Source: a virus. From it: a stretch of 50,011 nt of DNA. This document shows, in pieces, positions 32,420-40,781 of this stretch. The notes under the pieces were generated by a model that had not been told where the DNA came from, ran no database searches, and saw only the letters and a program-made list of their open reading frames with translations. The stretch spans positions 1 to 50,011 of IMG/VR virus record IMGVR_UViG_3300020205_001469. One strand, 5' to 3'. The position numbers were made by a program, and so were the translations under genes. Every line of letters starts with the position of its first letter. Position 1 is the stretch's first letter.

Positions 32420-33229
32420 TTATTTTTTAATTTCAAAAACTGCATGGTTGCCGGATAACCTAACGTTACGCTCCATTATCTTCCGAGCTTCCGTTAACGT
32501 GTCCTGCCAATTACATAAATTCCCCAAAGGCCAAAACTGACCATGTGGTACTAAGCCGTGATACTTGCATAAATCCACATATTCCGCCGGCGGCGTTGAT
32601 ACATAAGGACGGCTTAATTGAATCCTGACATGCGACACGATGGTATTCCAGTTTACTAATTCAGCGTCAGTAACGGTGCTACTGTTAGTAAGAAACTTTT
32701 CAAAAGCACATCTGCCAAAATCTGCATAAACTAGGCTGATATGAAATTCACCCCATGGCTGATCCAAATCTTTAAATATATTCTCGTGTTGACAAAATCT
32801 AGGAGTGCGAATAGAATATGTAAATCCTTTTTCTAATAAATGTACCATTGTGTTAATATCATGAAACCGCTTTCCCGTCAACGGGTCAATTTTATCAAGC
32901 AAAAGATCAAGTTTAGGATACCGTCGAATCGCTGACACCCATTCACTATGCAATTGATTTAAATGCGATTGATCAGTATGGTCAAATGCCTCAGTCAGTT
33001 TCACCAGTAAATTACATTTTTTACAACATTTGTTAACTTGCGATATGTTAAAATATAATTCCTCCGAGATTGCCACGGTATCGACTGGCCTGATATCTGA
33101 CGATATGTTACTCGACGACCAGCTATTTTCCGGATCATTAAAAATATCTACAAAAAATTCTGAGAACTCATCACTTACCGAATTTATATCAAGTGCATCA
33201 CCAGATTTGGACCAAGTCATACGTAGCAT
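32420..33229 (-). CDS. Inserted gene between gp32 and uvsX, 269 aa, unknown
   Basis: Starts ATG in a TAATG junction with the 15-codon uvsX leader. It has a Cys cluster (CCKKC near residue 68), LHSEWVSAIRRYPKLDLLLD, a DINTMVHLLEKGFTYS segment and a C-terminal YADFGRCAFEKFL ... AELVNWNTIV ... PHGQFWPLGNL region. I recall this C-terminal layout in uncharacterised marine-phage proteins but know no function, and see no HNH or GIY-YIG motif that would make it a homing endonuclease. The flanking uvsX copy suggests it arrived as an insertion. Confidence 0.65.
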   Translation of the reverse strand: MLRMTWSKSGDALDINSVSDEFSEFFVDIFNDPENSWSSSNISSDIRPVDTVAISEELYFNISQVNKCCKKCNLLVKLTEAFDHTDQSHLNQLHSEWVSAIRRYPKLDLLLDKIDPLTGKRFHDINTMVHLLEKGFTYSIRTPRFCQHENIFKDLDQPWGEFHISLVYADFGRCAFEKFLTNSSTVTDAELVNWNTIVSHVRIQLSRPYVSTPPAEYVDLCKYHGLVPHGQFWPLGNLCNWQDTLTEARKIMERNVRLSGNHAVFEIKK

Positions 33230-33276
33230 TACGTAATACTTTTTCTAAATTTTGAAACATCAAATGGTCGTCCCAT
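33229..33276 (-). pseudogene. 15-codon uvsX start copy serving as leader peptide
   Basis: ATG at 33276 opens MGRPFDVSKFRKSIT, identical to UvsX residues 1-15, then stops with TAA in a TAATG overlap with the next gene. The ribosome site AAAGGAATAAACT parallels that of uvsX. Eight of 45 bases differ from uvsX codons 1-15, all synonymously. It could be a relic of insertion that now couples translation of the 269-aa gene. Confidence 0.75.
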
Positions 33277-33305
33277 AGTTTATTCCTTTAATGTAATAGT
33301 GTGCG

Positions 33306-33320
33306 TCGTCTGCCAGACGA
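33306..33320. repeat. Short inverted repeat TCGTCTG-C-CAGACGA
   Basis: Perfect 7-bp arms with a one-base centre, in the gap between gp32 and the uvsX leader copy. Realistically a 5-bp stem with a 5-nt loop. Function unknown; possibly mRNA processing. Confidence 0.45.
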
Positions 33321-33342
33321 GTTCCAAACAAGTTTCATAAAG

Positions 33343-33372
33343 AAGACAACCACCGGTCAAGGTGGTTGTCTT
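33343..33372 (-). terminator. Strong hairpin after gp32, probable terminator or mRNA stabiliser
   Basis: A 12-bp perfect stem (AAGACAACCACC / GGTGGTTGTCTT) with a 6-nt loop, followed on the minus strand by CTTTATG only. The weak T-tract suggests partial termination, or protection of the abundant gp32 mRNA. Confidence 0.6.
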
Positions 33373-33377
33373 TCCCT

Positions 33378-34352
33378 TTATTGCTTCTTCTGCCGACTGC
33401 GGATCATAGCTAAAATATCTTCAGCTTTTTGTCCACTTGGCTTTGGTGCCTCGCTTGGTGTCGCAACTGATACATTAGGAGTAAATGGTGGTGTAGCCTT
33501 TACTTGTGCTTCGGGTTCAGCATCATCAACCACTACGTTTGATGCGGCTGGTGTTGCTGATGCGTTGTTGCCACCAGATGTACCAGCAGGTTTGTAATAC
33601 TGCCCCCAACGTTCCATGTCATATGGTTGACCATCTACACTGGCTTCAAACATTTCTTTGATGACCTTGAGTTCAACATCACCGGGCTTCTTGGGTAAGA
33701 AACTGTTGAGATCAAACAAGCCATATTTTTCAATAGCGGCCAATTCATCTTCGGTCAGTGCGCTTTCTTTACGGCTCCATTTGCTGGTGCTGTAATCGGC
33801 ATAACCACCTTTGGTAGTTTTAGTAACTTGGAAGTCCAGACCACGTTCATAATCTGTAGGCATTTCTTCCATCTCTGCATCCATCAATGCACTTTTAACC
33901 AAACCAAAAATGCTTGGGCTAATAATGAATCTACGGATAGGATTTTCTGGAGTTTCTTCTCCCAACGGATCTTTACGAACAAAACCTTGGAAAACATAAC
34001 TACGTTTCTTCCAATATTTGCGACCCATTTCTTTCAAACTTTCATCCTTGAACCATGGACGTACTTCTGTAAGGATCGGACAAGTTTCATTCCACATTTC
34101 CATACAAGGTACTTGAATCCAAGTAGGCTTGCTTTCTGGTTGTCCCTTGATACCAGCAAACGGCAATTTAATCATTGCACGTTCTACCCAAAAGAAAGAA
34201 TTCTTAGGGTCACTGTCTGGGAGGAAACGGATTGTTGTGGTAGCACCTTCTGGGATATTCCAGTGAGCGTAAATTCCTTTATCGCCTGTGCCCTGAGTTT
34301 TTGTGTCTTGCTGTTGCAGCCTTGCTCTGATTTCTGCTAATGATGTTGCCAT
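33378..34352 (-). CDS. 32: gp32 single-stranded DNA-binding protein
   Basis: The 324-aa protein starts at ATG 34352 (AAAGGAG site), MATSLAEIRARLQQQ. TIRFLPDSDPKNSFFWVERA, PCMEMWNETCPILTEVRPWF and RKYWKKRSYVFQGFV match marine gp32 proteins. The zinc ligands of T4 gp32 are only partly visible (C83, C91). The C-terminus AEDILAMIRSRQKKQ is basic, not the acidic tail of T4 gp32. It coats single-stranded DNA and organises UvsX, UvsY and UvsW. An 11-bp palindrome overlaps its promoter. T4 gp32 represses its own translation. Confidence 0.92.
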   Translation of the reverse strand: MATSLAEIRARLQQQDTKTQGTGDKGIYAHWNIPEGATTTIRFLPDSDPKNSFFWVERAMIKLPFAGIKGQPESKPTWIQVPCMEMWNETCPILTEVRPWFKDESLKEMGRKYWKKRSYVFQGFVRKDPLGEETPENPIRRFIISPSIFGLVKSALMDAEMEEMPTDYERGLDFQVTKTTKGGYADYSTSKWSRKESALTEDELAAIEKYGLFDLNSFLPKKPGDVELKVIKEMFEASVDGQPYDMERWGQYYKPAGTSGGNNASATPAASNVVVDDAEPEAQVKATPPFTPNVSVATPSEAPKPSGQKAEDILAMIRSRQKKQ

Positions 34353-34413
34353 AGTAATTTCTCCTTTGCCTATAAATTTGCCTATGTTGCGTTGCCTGTA
34401 ATACATGCCTATT

Positions 34414-34439
34414 GCACATACTACCCCTGTAGTATATGC
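34414..34439. promoter_or_regulatory. 11-bp inverted repeat over the gp32 promoter
   Basis: Arms GCATATACTAC and GTAGTATGTGC around AGGG on the minus strand; 10 of 11 positions are complementary and the other is a G-U wobble as RNA. The left arm contains the -10 TATACT. Candidate operator. Confidence 0.55.
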
Positions 34440-34460
34440 TACATCTATTTAGCAAGTCAA
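34431..34460 (-). promoter_or_regulatory. Sigma70-type promoter TTGACT-N18-TATACT for gp32
   Basis: The -35 is 34455-34460 and the -10 is 34431-34436. It gives a leader of about 70-80 nt before the gp32 ATG, and could drive the long gp32-uvsX-uvsY operon. Confidence 0.6.
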
Positions 34461-34485
34461 GAGAAATTCAAACTTTTTTATCAGT

Positions 34486-36243
34486 TTAAGCCGCAGGTGG
34501 TGCTACTGGAGCAGGCGGTGTTACTGGAGCAGGTGGTGCTATTGGTGCCGGAGTAGCAGGTTCTGGTGATTTAATTTGAGGATATTTTTTCAATATTAGA
34601 TCAATTTTACTAACATAAGTTTTTCCAGCATCAGAAGTTTTAAGTTGGTTCAATAAATTGGCCATATTTGCCAATTCATCATCGTCTGCTTTCATACTTT
34701 GTGGTTTGGCGGCAAGTTGCAACAGTCTGTTTATAATTAATGGTCTTGCATCAAAGTCTGGTTGTGTATCTGCTTTGGATGCCAGCGCATCAAATAACTC
34801 ATCATCACCAAATAAGTCACCCAATGCATTGGTAGCATTGTCAGAATCTGGACCTAGTTCCAATGGTGAAGCCATTAATTTAATAAATTTGTCTACTTGT
34901 TTTTCACTGAGTGGTAACTCCCAGGTACCTTCGTCTAATTGCGATTCAGCCACACCTTGTTCAACTATGCTATGATTTTTTTTTACGATGTCTTTGATTT
35001 CTTTAACATAACTACGAACTAATTTGCCGGCCATCTCGCGATTTGTTTTATTGGCAGTGTCCCAGTTTTCCATAACATGACGGGCAAACTTGGCTATCAC
35101 TTTATCAGATTCAGATAATTTAGTACTGATGTTTTCCAACATCTTGATCATAAATGCATTCTTGTCAGTAAACTCCAACAATCCCAACATATCACGATCA
35201 GATTCATTTAATCCAAATCTGGCGGTACCGGTTTCAAATTGTGCAATCTGGTTGGCTACTTGTGCGGCTTCACGGATTGTGGCAGCATATGCTTTGGCAA
35301 TGTGTGGGATCGCTTGTTCCATTCTTTGATCAAAATACTTTTGAATAAAGCGTTCTTTGAGATCTTCAGTCATCTCATCTAACTGTTCGGCAGATGAGCT
35401 TTCTTCAAAACTTTCCATATATTTGGTATAGCCACGTTGTCCTTTGAGACGATGTAGTGTTTCACGTAATGTGTTGTAATACTCTACTGCTGATTCCACC
35501 ATCTGTGTCGTAGTAGCATCTTCAAATTGTCTACGTTTGCTGGACATCACAAAGTAACGCAAATCTTTTAATTCGTTAATGGATTCATTTACATGTTTGG
35601 AAAATGCATCATTGTGAGCACCACCATTACTGACATGGCGAGCAATAACTCTGCCAGCCAATAGATTGTTGCTTTCTAATTTAAAACGTTCACCTTCATT
35701 GTTTTCAATGAAAATCTTTTCAATATTTCTGCTACGAGCACCATGGATGTTCTCATCAACTTGTGCGCTGTGTTTGACAATTAGTTTAACCGGACCCATT
35801 TTCTGATAACTGCTTTTAGTTGACCCGTATAGCTTGCTTTCAGCAATATCTTTAACTGTGGAATCTTTGGAATACGTTTTAGCAAATGTCTTAATATCGC
35901 GCAATGCCAGACTGGATTTGCCAATGTCTCTAGCGTCAAAAGTTAGTAAGTTTCTCATAGCAAAATTCCTTAATCCTTTTAAAAATGCATACCAATCCTT
36001 GGAATCAAGGGCTGGATTATTTGATATATTTTTACTATAAAATACTTTCAACCCCTTCTTGTCAGCAACAGTAATAGTAATGTTACCAAAACTTTCTTTG
36101 CGTTGTTTATAGTCAAAGTTAAAAAACCTGGCTTCTGCAGGGTCTACTGTATCGTTAGCTTCTTCATCGCCCATATTGATATCTTCAGAACGAGCTCTGA
36201 GCTTTTCAAAAAGGTCTGTACTGATTTGTTCTATAGGTTTCAT
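34486..36243 (-). CDS. Probable head-associated protein, 585 aa, with QGVAE site
   Basis: Mostly helical. It begins MKPIEQISTDLFE, an N-terminal segment that ends in LxE at residue 13 and could be a capsid-targeting sequence. Residues 50-240 form a mixed domain (LKVFYSKNISNNPALDSKDW), 250-420 are helical, and HSIVEQGVAESQLDEGTWEL at 424-443 carries a QGVAE tag (429-433) like those in 40782-42938. It ends with a Pro/Ala tail (APIAPPAPVTPP). An exact TATAAATA motif lies 6 nt before the ATG. Located between terminase and gp32. Head-cargo role inferred. Confidence 0.65.
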   Translation of the reverse strand: MKPIEQISTDLFEKLRARSEDINMGDEEANDTVDPAEARFFNFDYKQRKESFGNITITVADKKGLKVFYSKNISNNPALDSKDWYAFLKGLRNFAMRNLLTFDARDIGKSSLALRDIKTFAKTYSKDSTVKDIAESKLYGSTKSSYQKMGPVKLIVKHSAQVDENIHGARSRNIEKIFIENNEGERFKLESNNLLAGRVIARHVSNGGAHNDAFSKHVNESINELKDLRYFVMSSKRRQFEDATTTQMVESAVEYYNTLRETLHRLKGQRGYTKYMESFEESSSAEQLDEMTEDLKERFIQKYFDQRMEQAIPHIAKAYAATIREAAQVANQIAQFETGTARFGLNESDRDMLGLLEFTDKNAFMIKMLENISTKLSESDKVIAKFARHVMENWDTANKTNREMAGKLVRSYVKEIKDIVKKNHSIVEQGVAESQLDEGTWELPLSEKQVDKFIKLMASPLELGPDSDNATNALGDLFGDDELFDALASKADTQPDFDARPLIINRLLQLAAKPQSMKADDDELANMANLLNQLKTSDAGKTYVSKIDLILKKYPQIKSPEPATPAPIAPPAPVTPPAPVAPPAA

Positions 36244-36249
36244 ATCAAG

Positions 36250-36257
36250 TATTTATA
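36250..36257 (-). promoter_or_regulatory. Exact T4 late promoter TATAAATA 6 nt before ATG
   Basis: TATAAATA, CTTGAT, ATG at 36243. No ribosome site between. One of two exact T4 late consensus matches placed at a gene start. Confidence 0.65.
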
Positions 36258-36261
36258 CCAA

Positions 36262-37827
36262 TTACATTATTATAAAGGGCATTGGCATACGTATGGGTTC
36301 GTCGCTGCCATTACGCATTTTATCATCCAGATTAGCGTCATAACTCTGTAAAAATGCTATCATTCTAACTGCTAATACAGTGGCCATTACTAAATCATCT
36401 GTTTGCCCAGTTAGTGCTTTGTATGTAGTGCCACTGGAAATGAAGTTTTTAAGCTCTGATATTAGTGGTTTACTTTTGATCACTAGTTTGTCTGTTTCTA
36501 CAAAATTCTTAAGTTTAGCACACGCACTTAGTTTGCTTGAGTGTGTGGTTGAAAACCCCTTGCGGTGTTTTCGTACATTACCCAGTCGATGCGGCTCGCT
36601 TAACATTGTGCCTGGTATGTTTTCCTCGCCATACTCACGTAAACTAACCAATCCTGCTTCACCAATTGTGTTATTTTCTAAACTGTAATATATTTGCTCG
36701 TTGGTTTTAACTGTTTCTGCAATAAGAGTTACAATCTCTGCCAAAATTTTAATTTGCTGTTCTACTGGTGTTTTATTATGACACCATTCTGCTACTTGTT
36801 CACAACTGGGTAATTCAAATACTTCTATTGCGGCAGGATCACCACCAGTACCAATGCTGGGATCTAATGCCACTATATAAGTGGATTTGGGATCTATCTC
36901 CTTATACCAGCGTACCTGTCCTTGCTTGTTAATAGGACTAACACCTTCCATACGTGCTAGTTTTAGTGGATCGATCAGTGTTTCATCATCGCGAATAAAT
37001 TCACAATCCATTTCACGACGGAAACGTTCTTCACCCAATTGTCCTCGTTGCTCACTTGCCCAGTTTTCGTCACGATCTGGATGTTCATTCCAGTATGCTC
37101 TGAATGATTTAAATCCGTTTCGTCCAACATCAGTTTCATTACCGAACTCATCCAAGCACTGATTGGCACCTTGCCAAAGTTGTGCAAATTGATCTTCGTC
37201 ACTGTTTGGAGTACTGGTTATAATGGCTTTACCACCAGTTGCCAATGTGGGGCTAATACTGGTCCAAAACTCACGGGCGATAGTTGGTCGCACAAAACTA
37301 AACTCATCGCAATACAGCAATGTTATGGACATACCACGACCAGTATTTTCTGTGGTTGCTTGACTAACTATACGGCTACCATTTTCAAACTCTATACTAC
37401 CTTTGTTGTAACTGGTAACACCAGCACGTATATGATCTGGACAATCTTCGTATGCATAACGTACACGTTGCATAATTTCCTGTGCGCCACTATACTTGTG
37501 TGCCGCCACTAATATAGTTGCGTCAGGTACAAACATGGCATACCATAACAAGTATCCAGCGGCTGTTGCTGTTTTGCCCATTTGCCGAGGTAACATATTA
37601 ATGTTAAATCGATAGTTGTGATAAGTTGCAATTAGTCTGACTTGGAATCCGTAAGGCTGATACAACATCTTGCCTTGCATGGGATGTTGTATATAGAAGA
37701 AGTGAGTTAAGAAATAAAGTGGGCCAGTTACTGGGTCAGCACACTGGGCAAACTCGCGCATTTGTTGTTCGGTATAGTTCTCTTGCCGATTTGGTCGTTT
37801 TATTAACGAGCCGTCTTGTGATGACAT
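36262..37827 (-). CDS. 17: Terminase large subunit (gp17), ATPase and nuclease
   Basis: I start at ATG 37827 (MSSQDGSLIKRPNRQENYTE), in a TAATG junction with the preceding gene; the frame runs on to 37869 but no start there is better. Walker A RQMGKT at residues 81-86, Walker B LLYCDEFSF at 170-178, the TSTPNSDED coupling motif at 205-212, and nuclease residues in IVALDPSIGTGGD (D322), SLENNTIGEAG and TDDLVMAT identify gp17. It packages DNA into the prohead. At 521 aa it is slightly shorter than T4 gp17 (610). The small subunit gp16 is not recognised nearby. Confidence 0.95.
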   Translation of the reverse strand: MSSQDGSLIKRPNRQENYTEQQMREFAQCADPVTGPLYFLTHFFYIQHPMQGKMLYQPYGFQVRLIATYHNYRFNINMLPRQMGKTATAAGYLLWYAMFVPDATILVAAHKYSGAQEIMQRVRYAYEDCPDHIRAGVTSYNKGSIEFENGSRIVSQATTENTGRGMSITLLYCDEFSFVRPTIAREFWTSISPTLATGGKAIITSTPNSDEDQFAQLWQGANQCLDEFGNETDVGRNGFKSFRAYWNEHPDRDENWASEQRGQLGEERFRREMDCEFIRDDETLIDPLKLARMEGVSPINKQGQVRWYKEIDPKSTYIVALDPSIGTGGDPAAIEVFELPSCEQVAEWCHNKTPVEQQIKILAEIVTLIAETVKTNEQIYYSLENNTIGEAGLVSLREYGEENIPGTMLSEPHRLGNVRKHRKGFSTTHSSKLSACAKLKNFVETDKLVIKSKPLISELKNFISSGTTYKALTGQTDDLVMATVLAVRMIAFLQSYDANLDDKMRNGSDEPIRMPMPFIIM

Positions 37828-38039
37828 TATATGGGTTTCTCGCCGGTCAGGTATGGTTTGGCAAACCAAAGTTTAAACCATTCTGGAGTACCTGGTCTTA
37901 TATCGTGTTTACGTTGTAGGTCGGCTTTTTCTTGTCCAGTGATGCTGACATTGCTACCCATGCTGTATGGTTGCCAATTTGGTTTATTAGTTATTCCAGC
38001 TAGGACTTTGAGTTCCTGTAATGGATCATATTCATTCAT
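37827..38039 (-). CDS. Small protein, 70 aa, upstream of and coupled to terminase
   Basis: Starts MNEYDPLQELKVLAGITNKP and ends WFKLWFAKPYLTGEKPI. GTTAAATA-CTTCT precedes the ATG at 38039, which makes this start better than a TTG at 38096. The gene ends in TAATG with the terminase start. Too short for a T4-like small terminase subunit (about 160 aa), so an assembly or regulatory partner is possible. Function unknown. Confidence 0.68.
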   Translation of the reverse strand: MNEYDPLQELKVLAGITNKPNWQPYSMGSNVSITGQEKADLQRKHDIRPGTPEWFKLWFAKPYLTGEKPI

Positions 38040-38044
38040 AGAAG

Positions 38045-38052
38045 TATTTAAC
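38045..38052 (-). promoter_or_regulatory. Late-promoter-like motif GTTAAATA 5 nt before ATG
   Basis: GTTAAATA, CTTCT, ATG at 38039, in the 46-bp gap after the repeat-protein gene. It would drive the small gene and terminase. Confidence 0.5.
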
Positions 38053-38085
38053 TGATCGTCCAGCTGGACTAGATTACTTGGACAA

Positions 38086-38598
38086 TCATCTGGCAAGGAG
38101 TTTTACCTTAAATTCTTTCTGATATGCCTTGGCATATTCAGGGTCTGTGGCAATTGCAGCCTCACCTGGCGGCCAGCGTTTACCAATTATATCTTCGGCA
38201 TACTGGTAGGCCCATTTAGGATCTTTGGCAATTGCGGCTTCGCCAGGTGGCCAGGGTTTTTTAATTACAAAGCGGGCATACAGGTAGGCCGATACAGGAT
38301 CATTGGCAATTGCAGCCTCACCTGGTGGCCAGGGTTTACCAATTACATCCTGGGCATACCGGTAGGCATAGTAAGGATCATTGGCAATTGCAGCCTCACC
38401 TGGTGGCCAGGGTTTACCAATTACATCCTGGGCATACAGGTAGGCATATTCAGTATCTTTCGCCCATAGATGTTCTAGTTCTTGTTTCTGTGCTTTAGTT
38501 TTAGCCATATCCCAAGCAATCGATGGTATTTTCGCAGAGGCATCAGCATACCCCATTAACTGCTGTGGTTGGGCATGGAATCGGTATAGATTAAGCAT
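38086..38598 (-). CDS. PWPPGE-repeat protein, 170 aa
   Basis: After a 45-residue lead (MLNLYRFHAQPQQLMGYADA) come four 26-residue repeats of the form PWPPGEAAIA-NDPxYAYxYAQDVIGK. Related repeats occur in several phage proteins and are likely short helical hairpins; function is not known to me. The start overlaps 38591-39325 by 8 bases. It lies inside the head-cargo block but lacks an obvious targeting sequence. Confidence 0.75.
   Translation of the reverse strand: MLNLYRFHAQPQQLMGYADASAKIPSIAWDMAKTKAQKQELEHLWAKDTEYAYLYAQDVIGKPWPPGEAAIANDPYYAYRYAQDVIGKPWPPGEAAIANDPVSAYLYARFVIKKPWPPGEAAIAKDPKWAYQYAEDIIGKRWPPGEAAIATDPEYAKAYQKEFKVKLLAR
38149..38460 (-). repeat. 78-bp tandem coding repeat
   Basis: Copies of ggcaattgcagcctcacctgg start at 38149, 38227 (with changes), 38305 and 38383, a constant 78-bp spacing (26 codons). 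The two rightmost units are nearly identical, suggesting recent duplication. Confidence 0.88.
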
Positions 38599-39325
38599 CT
38601 AGGTATTTCCCGTAATATTTTTTAATTAAGAAATTCAAAAACTGTGTATATTCTGGAATCTTACTTAATGCCGCAATATCCTGTTTACCAATTTCCAGAT
38701 CGCGTTCGTTCATAAACGATTTGTCTTCCATATGAAGCTGGAATTTGCGAGCCTTACCGCCCAAATTAGCCATGATAATATACAAGTCACCTTTGGATGC
38801 ATAGTTTTGAAATTGATTATTCTCTTTACCCGCAGTACACCATTTTGTACCAGCACCATACAGACACGATGCTTCTTCTGTTCTAGGGACGATGACTTTG
38901 AAGTTGGGAGTATCAATGATTCGATCTGCGTTGGCTTTAACATCACGAGTTTGCTGTTTAGCACTTGGCGCGGCTGGTTGTTGTTCCTCGGTATCGATTA
39001 TATCATATAGCTGATTTAAATCTTTAATCTGGTTTAAATCTTTAATCTGCAACGTATTTCGTATCTTAATAAACTTAGCAATAGAATCGCGCAAGCGAGC
39101 CAAATCATCGAGTTTGAATTGCTGACGCACATACATGTTGGCGATGAATTGTAGATTCTTACCTTGTGGGTCTGGATCTGCTTGCTTTAACTGATCAACA
39201 ATGGCAACCGAATCCATTGGTTGACCCAGATCCTGTTGAGCCGCCGCTTCGATCTTGGACTTCATCTGTGTTGCGATGAACTCCGCTCGATCTTCAAGTA
39301 AATATATAAATTCTTTTGCTCTCAT
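38591..39325 (-). CDS. Probable head-cargo protein with GTKWCT motif, 244 aa
   Basis: Begins MRAKEFIYLLEDRAEFIATQ. The first eleven residues end in LLE and share EFI with T4 internal-protein signals, so this is a candidate capsid-targeting sequence. The C-terminal half has ASCLYGAGTKWCTAGKENNQ and YASKGDLYIIMANLGGK, a Cys/Trp-rich motif that I have seen in uncharacterised phage proteins; I do not know its activity. A Pro/Ala/Gln linker at about residues 115-125 separates the halves. Ribosome site AAGGAAG. Confidence 0.65.
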   Translation of the reverse strand: MRAKEFIYLLEDRAEFIATQMKSKIEAAAQQDLGQPMDSVAIVDQLKQADPDPQGKNLQFIANMYVRQQFKLDDLARLRDSIAKFIKIRNTLQIKDLNQIKDLNQLYDIIDTEEQQPAAPSAKQQTRDVKANADRIIDTPNFKVIVPRTEEASCLYGAGTKWCTAGKENNQFQNYASKGDLYIIMANLGGKARKFQLHMEDKSFMNERDLEIGKQDIAALSKIPEYTQFLNFLIKKYYGKYLDA

Positions 39326-39337
39326 ACCAAAACTTCC

Positions 39338-40780
39338 TTATTTAATTTGTTTAGCTTTGGCTAATAAAGCAATTAACTGTGGTCCCAATGTTGGATCTTG
39401 GAGTAACTTGGCAATGTCATCTAGTGTTGGTAAAAATGCTTGTGCTGTTGCTGGAGTAGATATTCCGTTACTAGCCGCAGTCAATGCTTTGCCCAACGCA
39501 GCCGGATTAGCGCCAACGACAGAAGCCAATTTGCCACTTTGGGTTTTCTGAATTTGTGCCTTTTTAACTTCGATTGGGTCTGGCACCGCACCTGGTACTG
39601 GAGCACCAGGGACTCCTGGAGCCGCTTCACCAATGTTGGGATCAATCCCTCTGGAACCTCTTCCACCTTTTTTACGTATAGCGGCAAGTTCATCTAATCC
39701 ATGTTTAATTTGTTCAACATTCATTGCTAGTTCACCAAATTGGCGAGCAATACTTTCCCAACCAATGGCACTACCATTTTCAGCTCGTTTTGCTAACTCT
39801 TTAAATTGTGCGGCGGCTCTGGCCATACGGTATTGTAGTTTAGCAGGATTGGCACCTTGATGATTGTGGATCATGGGGTTCATCGGTTCTGCTGGATCCA
39901 TTTCAATCGGCGCTTCTGTCACACCTTGAGATCTATTAGTACCTATAGTAACCGCTGGCGCTCTCATTCGCATTTTATCGTTCGATGCTTGCACCACACT
40001 ATCAAAAGTTAAATTAAATACTCTATTGCCATCTTTATCTATTGTTTCATCTCCCAAAACATATCTGCCATTGGCAATAAGATTTGCAGTCATTGCCGCT
40101 TTGGAACTTAACGGAACACCTGGAAGTAGAGTAGTACCTTCACCACCTTTATAAGTTCTAATAGTACTAGGTTTAAACCCCTCGTCTCGCATTATTTCAG
40201 GATATTCCATTATCTCAGCACCCGCCAACACTAACTGTGGGCCTGGGTTAATTTTGGCATAGAAAGTATCTGTGCTTAGTTCTAATATATCCTTTGCAAA
40301 CTCAACATTAAAATCCAATGTAGCGTATCCGCTAACTTTAGTAGCTACATCAATTTCTTTATCAATTTCTAATTTTAAATTATTAACTGCTTCTTCTGGA
40401 TTCTGACCTTTGGCTTTAAATGTTGCTTGCAATGTTCTTGGATTTTCAGCAACCGCAATAAAATATAAATTTTTAAACTTCTGTTTGCTTACATAAACAT
40501 CATATCTTTTGTGTGAACTTAAATTTTTATATTGATTATTAGCTTTATAACCTGACAATTCATTTAATAAGCCCTTTACCACATCAGGCTCCTGGAAGTT
40601 TTCAAACTCTTTTAGATAATCCTGTCCGGATGGTGCAGAGGTTACACTCTCACCACCAACCATTTTACTACGTGACGCTTTAGCTGAGTCTTTTCCAGCC
40701 CAATATCCCGGAAACTTCTTTGGTGCTTTTCTGGGTTTAACTGCGGCAACTTCTGACAGGTGTTTTCTAAATGATTTCAT
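39338..40780 (-). CDS. Probable head-cargo protein with CTS-like start and QGVTE site, 480 aa
   Basis: The N-terminus MKSFRKHLSE-V matches the T4 capsid-targeting pattern in length (10 residues) and end (LxE). A mixed alpha/beta domain occupies residues 60-280 (KRYDVYVSKQKFKNLYFIAV, FKAKGQNPEEAVNNLK), then SQGVTEAPIEMDP at 284-296 holds a QGVTE site, followed by helical segments and a Pro-rich linker (PGVPGAPVPGAVPDP) and a final helix ending KAKQIK. No enzyme family recognised. It directly follows the 40782-42938 polyprotein-like gene. Confidence 0.65.
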   Translation of the reverse strand: MKSFRKHLSEVAAVKPRKAPKKFPGYWAGKDSAKASRSKMVGGESVTSAPSGQDYLKEFENFQEPDVVKGLLNELSGYKANNQYKNLSSHKRYDVYVSKQKFKNLYFIAVAENPRTLQATFKAKGQNPEEAVNNLKLEIDKEIDVATKVSGYATLDFNVEFAKDILELSTDTFYAKINPGPQLVLAGAEIMEYPEIMRDEGFKPSTIRTYKGGEGTTLLPGVPLSSKAAMTANLIANGRYVLGDETIDKDGNRVFNLTFDSVVQASNDKMRMRAPAVTIGTNRSQGVTEAPIEMDPAEPMNPMIHNHQGANPAKLQYRMARAAAQFKELAKRAENGSAIGWESIARQFGELAMNVEQIKHGLDELAAIRKKGGRGSRGIDPNIGEAAPGVPGAPVPGAVPDPIEVKKAQIQKTQSGKLASVVGANPAALGKALTAASNGISTPATAQAFLPTLDDIAKLLQDPTLGPQLIALLAKAKQIK

Positions 40781-40781
40781 T

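Noticed and set aside
32420-33229. Inserted gene as a homing endonuclease
   Set aside because: The insertion context suggested it, but no HNH, GIY-YIG or LAGLIDADG motif is visible.
33828-34340. Plus-strand open frame of 170 codons inside gp32
   Set aside because: Shadow of gp32; Phe/His-rich composition typical of antisense frames.
38149-38460. Regular repeat array suggestive of CRISPR
   Set aside because: The period is 78 bp with no unique spacers, and the units encode an in-frame protein repeat.
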